From assembly GCA_016935955.1 (NCBI GenBank), contig JAFGPY010000094.1, positions 1 through 39,045 on the forward strand: a stretch of 39,045 bases of DNA, written 5' to 3'. Made by a program: the position numbers and the translations under genes. This document shows positions 32,257 through 39,045 of this stretch, one piece after another; the stretch's first letter is position 1, and the number at the start of each line of letters is the position of its first letter. The DNA comes from Planctomycetota bacterium (GTDB lineage Bacteria; Planctomycetota; Phycisphaerae; FEN-1346; JAACEH01). Below the pieces are notes generated by a model. That model worked only from the letters and a program-made list of their open reading frames with translations, made no database searches and was not told the origin of the DNA.

Positions 32257-32290
32257 AAAATGCCCGGCTCTTTCGAGTCGGGCATTTTCT
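32257..32290 (+). terminator. Strong bidirectional intrinsic terminator
   Basis: A 10-bp stem (32261-32270 with 32275-32284, one G-T pair) with a TTTC loop is flanked by AAAAA on the left and TTTTCTTTT on the right. On the plus strand it ends the 6S-like transcript. On the minus strand its own poly-U is made from the left A run, so it can also end the dockerin-protein gene whose stop is at 32333. Confidence 0.9.
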
Positions 32291-32332
32291 TTTGCATCCT
32301 CATGCAACCCGGCCACGCGGACCGCAGACCAC

Positions 32333-34552
32333 TCACGGAAGCTGGCCGCCGAGACGCCCGCGGGCCGCACGCATGTCGCCCGTGGACACTTCGCCTGAAC
32401 CATCCACGTCGTAGCGGACCGTGCTTCCGCTCAGTGTCTCGCCCGCCTTGCTTCGCAAGGTCAGCATGTCAGCCGCCGTCACTGCGCCTGAACCGTCAAC
32501 GTCGCCGGCCAGGGTACCTAACCGAATGTCCAGATCGCCCTCGTAGGGCACGCCGCCCGTGTCGTGCAGTGCCGAGGTCACCGCAACGGTCACCCACTCG
32601 CCGTCGGGCAGGGGCGGGTCAAACGCCACCTCAACCACGTTGACTGCCGAAGTTGTTACGGCGTTGACGTGATTGCTCAGGTCGCCCGACGTCTCGCCGG
32701 TGACGGCAATTGCCGCCGAGGTTACCGTGCCAGGATCCACCGCCTTGTTGAACTCGATACGCAGCGTACGCAGTCCTTCGATCCTTGGTTCCACGTAGTT
32801 GTCGGCGACGGTCGTGGTCACCGTCTGGCCGCCGTGGTGACCGACGGCGAGCCACGAAACGATGTGCCCCTCCTCGCTCGTGCACACAAACGTCACGCGG
32901 TGAATGGCGCTGGCGTGCATCCCGTCCTTGAAGGCCCGGGTCCGAACGGTCGTCGTGCTGCCCAGCGTGAAGGGCTCCGTGTACAGAAGCGAACTCTCCG
33001 TGGGTTCCGTGCCGTCGAGCGTGTAACGAATCTCGCATCCGGGCGTTCGTGGGCTCGACTCGAGCGTGACTTGGACCGTGCCGTCGAACTGGCCGCCGTA
33101 AGGCATGATTGCCGGCACGCCCGCGGCGTTGCCCGGTCGGTAGACCGACCACATCGAGTTGGCAAAAGCGCTGCCCCACGTGCCGCCATTGGCGTTGATA
33201 CCGTGGCGAGCAGGCCAGCGGCCGGTGCCGTCCGCGGGATTCGTGTCCAGCGATCCGCGATTCGAGCAACTCAGCGCGTAGGGATCGGGCTGCGTCCACG
33301 TGCCGAAATTGACCCAGCGGTCCTCGTAGTCGAGCATCAGTTCGCTGTCCCACAGTTCACGCAGTTCGGGCATCAGGTGCAGGCACATGGCCGTGCCCTT
33401 CCACGTGCTTGCGTTGCAGCAGTAATCGTAGCTTCCTCCGGGCAGCAGGCCGCCGTCGATGTAGCCGTAAGGGTCTTTGATGGTCTTGCTGCCGGGGTTG
33501 AGTGGTTCACAGATGCAGGTCCAGTACGCGGCGGCACTCTGATCGTGCTGGCCCCAGAGCACCATCTTGGCCGTCGGGCTGTAGTAGACCGAGAGGTCCT
33601 CGTGGTAGATCGTGTTGGCTCCCTCGCGGATGGCCTGCTTCATGCCCTCATGCCCCAGCAGGATGCCGGCCAGAGCCACGGGAAGTTTGCGGCCGTGGTT
33701 ATGTCCTCCGTTCGGCATATACGTCATGCCGCCCAGGCGTATGTGGTACAGGTCGATGCCCAGTTGCACGTAGCGGATCAGTCCCGGCATCTTCGCGGCC
33801 ACCGAGTCGTCGAGCATAAGACGCAGGGCGCCCTGTCCCGTGTCGGCGCAGACGCCCGAACCGTACTCCGACATGTTGTCGGTCGGGTGCATGAAGGCGC
33901 CTGTCCAGTCGCTTTTGTGATCGAGCCAGACACGCTGGAACCGATCCTCCACCCATGCCAGTGTAGGTACGCTGCTGACTCCGGAAGCGCTGAAGGAGGG
34001 AAGCTTCTCGGGGTGCAGATCGCCAGTGCGGTACAGGGGCTTGTCGTCGCCGAAATACGGCGGCCGGAAGACCGTCGCACCCTGGTCCGGCGGGGCCGTG
34101 GCCAGTACGGTCAGTACCACGGCCGTCTTCAGCGCCGGCCGAGGCGCCACAAGGGTGATGTCCACGCTCATGACCTTGACGATGGACTCTCCGGGCGAAG
34201 CGGCATAGGGCAGAGCGGGTACGCGCGAAGCGGCGAAATTGTAGATGCGCGTGTCGAATCCCTGGTTGACCAGGTGATCCGGGTTGACCTCCCAGCCGTG
34301 ATGCGTGCCGTCGAACGCCGGTGTCATAGCCGTGATGGTCACCTTGCCGTCGCCGTCGGGTAGGACCCAGTAGTCGCCATTGGCGAACTGCCCGATCTCG
34401 TGCGGACCGTTGAAGGCGATGGTGATTCCGTACTGCTCGATCTGTGTGGCTGTCTCGGCCGCAACCGGGGCGGCGAACGTTGTCCATATCGCAACGATGA
34501 TCCCAAGGGACAACCACCGGCCCCGGTTCGCACGCCACATGCTTTCAGCCAT
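32333..34552 (-). CDS. Secreted protein with chitobiase-type C-terminal domain and type I dockerin
   Basis: The 739-residue protein starts with a signal peptide (basic start, hydrophobic SLGIIVAIWTTFAAPVAA, cleavage near residue 33). Residues ~35-460 form a large domain of unknown family rich in Trp, Tyr, His and Cys. At about 490-565 lies a chitobiase/beta-hexosaminidase C-terminal domain (EIRYTLDGTEPTESSLLYTE, VRTRAFKDGMHAS). Next is an Ig-like region of the kind in which extreme-value transitions read LRIEFNKAVDPGTVT. The last ~55 residues are a type I dockerin with two Ca-binding repeats, GDVDGSGAVTAADML and YDVDGSGEVSTGDM. The ATG at 34552 follows GAGGAGG at seven bases. It probably acts on glycans outside the cytoplasm; no cohesin gene is nearby. 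Confidence 0.75.
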   Translation of the reverse strand: MAESMWRANRGRWLSLGIIVAIWTTFAAPVAAETATQIEQYGITIAFNGPHEIGQFANGDYWVLPDGDGKVTITAMTPAFDGTHHGWEVNPDHLVNQGFDTRIYNFAASRVPALPYAASPGESIVKVMSVDITLVAPRPALKTAVVLTVLATAPPDQGATVFRPPYFGDDKPLYRTGDLHPEKLPSFSASGVSSVPTLAWVEDRFQRVWLDHKSDWTGAFMHPTDNMSEYGSGVCADTGQGALRLMLDDSVAAKMPGLIRYVQLGIDLYHIRLGGMTYMPNGGHNHGRKLPVALAGILLGHEGMKQAIREGANTIYHEDLSVYYSPTAKMVLWGQHDQSAAAYWTCICEPLNPGSKTIKDPYGYIDGGLLPGGSYDYCCNASTWKGTAMCLHLMPELRELWDSELMLDYEDRWVNFGTWTQPDPYALSCSNRGSLDTNPADGTGRWPARHGINANGGTWGSAFANSMWSVYRPGNAAGVPAIMPYGGQFDGTVQVTLESSPRTPGCEIRYTLDGTEPTESSLLYTEPFTLGSTTTVRTRAFKDGMHASAIHRVTFVCTSEEGHIVSWLAVGHHGGQTVTTTVADNYVEPRIEGLRTLRIEFNKAVDPGTVTSAAIAVTGETSGDLSNHVNAVTTSAVNVVEVAFDPPLPDGEWVTVAVTSALHDTGGVPYEGDLDIRLGTLAGDVDGSGAVTAADMLTLRSKAGETLSGSTVRYDVDGSGEVSTGDMRAARGRLGGQLP

Positions 34553-34586
34553 GAGCTATCCTCCTCAGCGCAAAAGACGACATCGA

Positions 34587-34664
34587 GGCTCCACGGAATA
34601 AGTCGCCCACGTGGGAGCCCGGCGGATTTGCCTCAATGATTATACACCGAACGGGGAGTTCGGT
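34587..34664 (-). promoter_or_regulatory. Leader region of the dockerin gene: hairpin, -10 box and palindrome
   Basis: Reading the minus strand after glmS, a 7-bp hairpin (34646-34652 with 34658-34664) is followed at once by TATAAT (34639-34644). A perfect 10-bp palindrome CCCACGTGGG lies at 34606-34615, nested in a GGCTCC/GGAGCC stem (34587-34592 with 34614-34619). No good -35 is present. The first hairpin may be a weak glmS terminator, and the palindrome a repressor site or leader hairpin. Confidence 0.3.
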
Positions 34665-34687
34665 TGCGTGTGTTCGCCCGGCGAGGG

Positions 34688-36517
<1,830 letters not shown>

Positions 36518-36608
36518 AAGCTGCTCCCAAACGGATTCGATTCTCCCGGGACTCACCGAACAGTCTGTGCGATAGCGACCGTCCGTTGTGCTAACTTATC
36601 GGCATTGG

Positions 36609-36639
36609 GCGGCCGCAAGTCCACAATTTGAGCGGCCGC
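36609..36639 (-). terminator. Hairpin between GH38 and glmS
   Basis: The 8-base palindrome GCGGCCGC occurs twice, at 36609-36616 and 36632-36639, and the copies can pair over a 15-base loop. It starts 12 bases after the GH38 stop. No U run follows on the minus strand, so it may slow or protect the mRNA rather than terminate. Confidence 0.3.
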
Positions 36640-36651
36640 GTGGTGCCGGCG

Positions 36652-39045
36652 TCAGTCGGTCCATTCGATCTCCAGGCTGACGATCTGCTTGGCCTTGGCC
36701 TCGATGCCGAGCCAACCGCCTTGCGGCTTTTGCCACGCACCGGCCGGAGCCTCCTCCAAGGTGCAGGGACGGAAGCGCTTCACCTTCCGCGCGAAGCGCA
36801 GCCGGTCCTTGACGGCTCGCTCGGACAGGTTCACCAGTCGCACGACGGCCGTCGTTCCGGCGTCGGCTGCCTTCAGGCTGGTCAGCGTCAGGTGTCCCTT
36901 CTCCAGGGCCATGAGGCTTTGCGTCGGGGGCAGGGAGGGCTTCTCGCCGCTCAGCCGCGACGGATGCAGGTACGTCCCGGCCGTCAGGGCCCGGGCCTTC
37001 ATGGCCACCTCGGCTGCATTCCATGCTCCGGCCACCGGCACCACCTGCCACCGCAACGTGACTTCGCGGAGCAGTTCGCCGCCCACCTGGTCGCGGACGC
37101 TGGCCTGCCAGTTGCGCGGGAACGCCCGGTAGAGCGTCAGCACGAGCGTTCGTCGCTCGTCCTCGCGCAGGCCGGCCTCGTGCAGGCCTTCGGTAGTGAC
37201 GAACAGCCCGCGCTTGCCGTCGTGAGCCCCGATGAAACTGGTGATCGGCTTGACGTCCTGCTCCGGCTCACGCCACTGGCTCGGGTCGCGGACCTCGACC
37301 GTGCGGCGAACGACGTCGAACGGCGTCTCGGCTAGGTACTCATCGACCTTGAGGTCCGTCGGCAGCAGCACGCGCAGCGAGTGGTCGCGGATCACGTTCT
37401 CGACCTTTGTCGTGCACTCGACCGACGTGGCGTCCTGACGCAGCGTCAGTTCGGTGGCCACCACCAGGTCGCGCGTTTCGGCGCTTCGCCGCCGAGCTTC
37501 GTTGTCGAACCGTGCCGGCAAAGGCAGGCGATGCGTGATGCGATAGACCACCTTTTCGTTGCCGTCTGCCACCTTGGCCACCGAGGCCGCCGAGGCGAGA
37601 CTGCTATGGATCTCGTCGGAAGTCGGGGAGAAATGGTTCCAGCCGTCGCCGATATCGGCCATGTCCTCAAGCAGGCCCAGGCCGTGGTACACGGCCCCGT
37701 TGCGCTTGTCCGTCACGTCGAACGTGCCGTTGGACTGAATCTCGACGCGGAGGTGCTTGTTCTCCATGACGCCGGGACCGGTACTCATCGTGCCGCCGAT
37801 CAATCGCGTACGCTCCAGCCACCGCGCCCGCAGTGTCGTGTAACCGCACGCCGGCAGCTTCAGGCGCACGGCCACCTGCACCGGTGTCACGCCACCGAAG
37901 CGCGGCGTTCCCTTCGGCGACATCCACGGATCAGGAACCAACGGCAAATCGGCCAGTTTCTGATACGGCACCTCGCGGCCGCGATCGTCCAGCAGCTCAA
38001 ACGTCTGGAATCGCACCTGGTCGTGGACGGTGCCCTGGGCGTGCTCGCGCTCCGGCAGCGGCACAGTCAGGTCGATCACCTCGTCGCGCTCGACGGGTAG
38101 GGGGTTCCAGACTTGGGCCACCAGGGCGATACCCTCGCAGTCGATCTTCGTTGCGGCGGCAATCGTCTCGGCCGCATTGCGACGAACGATCTCGGCCAGC
38201 ATTCGCGACTGGTCAAAGCGGTAGATCATGTCGCTGTGCACCTGGTCGAGGCTGCAGCCGCAGATGCTGTCGTGCGGATGGTTCAGCAGCAGGTACTTCC
38301 AGGCCAGGGCGATGGAGGTTGCCGCTCCGTCGAAGCCCAGCGGCGCGGCCAGGACGGCCAGCGGCTCAGCCCACGATTCCAGCAGCGACTGGCACCGGAC
38401 GTTGGCCTGCTTCAGGTGGACGCGGCTCGACGTGACGTTGTTCAGGACAACGTTGCCATGGATTTTGGCCGGATCGCGCAGCTCGCCCTTCAGGACGGGC
38501 CACTTCGCCGAGCTTGGACGTACGGCCGCCAGGAACTCGTTGAAGTCGCTCCAGAGGAACTCGCAATCTTCGCTCTTGGCATTGGCTCCGGCGAGAACAC
38601 CTACCAGGACTTCTTCGGGCGGTTGATGATCGAGGGCGTCCAACAGCAGCGAGGCGTCAAGCCCCGTGCGCTCGCGCTCGCTTGCGGCCAAGGCCACCAG
38701 GGCGTCGACGTCCGCCTCGCAACCCAGGGGCTCGTCGTCGGTCCTCTTGCGCAGCCGCACGGCGACGGTGCACATGCCATAGCCGCCGCCGTCCGGGAGC
38801 TTGATGGCCATGATGCGGCTGCCGTCGGCGGCTTCCCAGCGGTAGGGGGGCGACTGCACGAGGTCGCTCTTGCCGCGGAAGAACACGGCGCTGTCGATTC
38901 CGAAACCGCTCAGCACCTGCGGGAACTGGCTGTTGTGGCCGAACATGTCGCAGATGTATCCGACGCGCATCGGCTCCACGCCCATTGCCCGCGACTGCCG
39001 GAAACCGAGAAGGAAGTTGCGGACCAGGGCCTCGCCGCTGACGAG
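36652..39045 (-). CDS. Alpha-mannosidase, glycoside hydrolase family 38 (N-terminus outside the window)
   Basis: The open frame runs off the right edge, so about 797 C-terminal residues are seen. The visible part starts in GEALVRNFLLGFRQSRAMG and continues RVGYICDMFGHNSQFPQVL, whose DxFGH Asp is the family nucleophile, then FGIDSAVFFRG. The middle domain has LLNHPHDSICGCSLDQVHSDM, another GH38 hallmark with metal and substrate residues. The rest is the beta-sandwich GH38 C-terminal region (TSFIGAHDGKRGLFVTTEGLHE-like, shown only in part). The enzyme trims alpha-mannosides. No signal peptide can be judged. It reads towards glmS on the same strand. Confidence 0.92.
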   Translation of the reverse strand, partial: LVSGEALVRNFLLGFRQSRAMGVEPMRVGYICDMFGHNSQFPQVLSGFGIDSAVFFRGKSDLVQSPPYRWEAADGSRIMAIKLPDGGGYGMCTVAVRLRKRTDDEPLGCEADVDALVALAASERERTGLDASLLLDALDHQPPEEVLVGVLAGANAKSEDCEFLWSDFNEFLAAVRPSSAKWPVLKGELRDPAKIHGNVVLNNVTSSRVHLKQANVRCQSLLESWAEPLAVLAAPLGFDGAATSIALAWKYLLLNHPHDSICGCSLDQVHSDMIYRFDQSRMLAEIVRRNAAETIAAATKIDCEGIALVAQVWNPLPVERDEVIDLTVPLPEREHAQGTVHDQVRFQTFELLDDRGREVPYQKLADLPLVPDPWMSPKGTPRFGGVTPVQVAVRLKLPACGYTTLRARWLERTRLIGGTMSTGPGVMENKHLRVEIQSNGTFDVTDKRNGAVYHGLGLLEDMADIGDGWNHFSPTSDEIHSSLASAASVAKVADGNEKVVYRITHRLPLPARFDNEARRRSAETRDLVVATELTLRQDATSVECTTKVENVIRDHSLRVLLPTDLKVDEYLAETPFDVVRRTVEVRDPSQWREPEQDVKPITSFIGAHDGKRGLFVTTEGLHEAGLREDERRTLVLTLYRAFPRNWQASVRDQVGGELLREVTLRWQVVPVAGAWNAAEVAMKARALTAGTYLHPSRLSGEKPSLPPTQSLMALEKGHLTLTSLKAADAGTTAVVRLVNLSERAVKDRLRFARKVKRFRPCTLEEAPAGAWQKPQGGWLGIEAKAKQIVSLEIEWTD

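Noticed and set aside
36518..36651. glmS ribozyme/riboswitch in the glmS leader
   Set aside because: The leader is short, and I could not find the conserved glmS core; only a GCGGCCGC hairpin is present.

Overview
The window is a compact, GC-rich bacterial chromosome segment made almost entirely of housekeeping genes, with three large secreted or carbohydrate-active proteins added. Several traits suggest an anaerobic Planctomycetota lineage (Phycisphaerae-like): a short PheT without the internal tRNA-binding OB domain, a uroporphyrinogen-decarboxylase-like enzyme away from any haem cluster, a secreted protein with a chitobiase-type C-terminal domain and a type I dockerin, and a GH38 alpha-mannosidase. 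That placement is an inference; there is no rRNA gene here. I found no insertion sequence, phage gene, CRISPR array or tRNA gene.

Left block (1-10763, minus strand). Twelve tightly packed genes run pheA-tpiA-secG-pyrE-yicC-remA-gmk-rpoZ-coaC-coaB-dut-ftsK. The core yicC-remA-gmk-rpoZ-coaBC is a widely conserved order. A terminator-like hairpin follows ftsK. Beyond it lie a coiled-coil zinc-ribbon protein and the start of ribonuclease HI. A promoter stands in front of pheA, and a divergent one drives a UroD-family enzyme.

Middle block (10981-25777). A 958-residue secreted, probably carbohydrate-active protein and folC lie on the minus strand. On the plus strand are an unrecognised two-TM protein, aroB, dprA, an orphan NtrC-type response regulator and a phosphate acetyltransferase. 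Convergent to these are an AMMECR1 protein, a VTT/DedA membrane protein, ribosomal protein S20 with a clear terminator, and a TPR protein.

Translation block (25900-32290, plus strand). A well-formed promoter precedes def-fmt-DUF116-rsmB, which make formyl-methionine starts, remove the formyl group and methylate 16S rRNA. A small membrane protein follows, and then pheT behind a TTGACA-N16-TATAAT promoter. The 384-base gap after pheT is not empty. It can fold into a long closing stem, a large central bubble and a terminal hairpin, shares short motifs with 6S RNA, and ends in a strong bidirectional terminator. I read it as a 6S RNA gene; it is the most interesting unannotated item in the window.

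Right block (32333-39045, minus strand). GH38 alpha-mannosidase (cut by the window end), glmS and a dockerin-bearing secreted protein together suggest glycan processing and amino-sugar supply.

I did not find a convincing new multi-gene system. The best leads are the 6S-like RNA with its short leader ORF, the reduced PheT, the two multidomain secreted proteins, the OB-like membrane protein before aroB, and the orphan NtrC-type regulator before pta.
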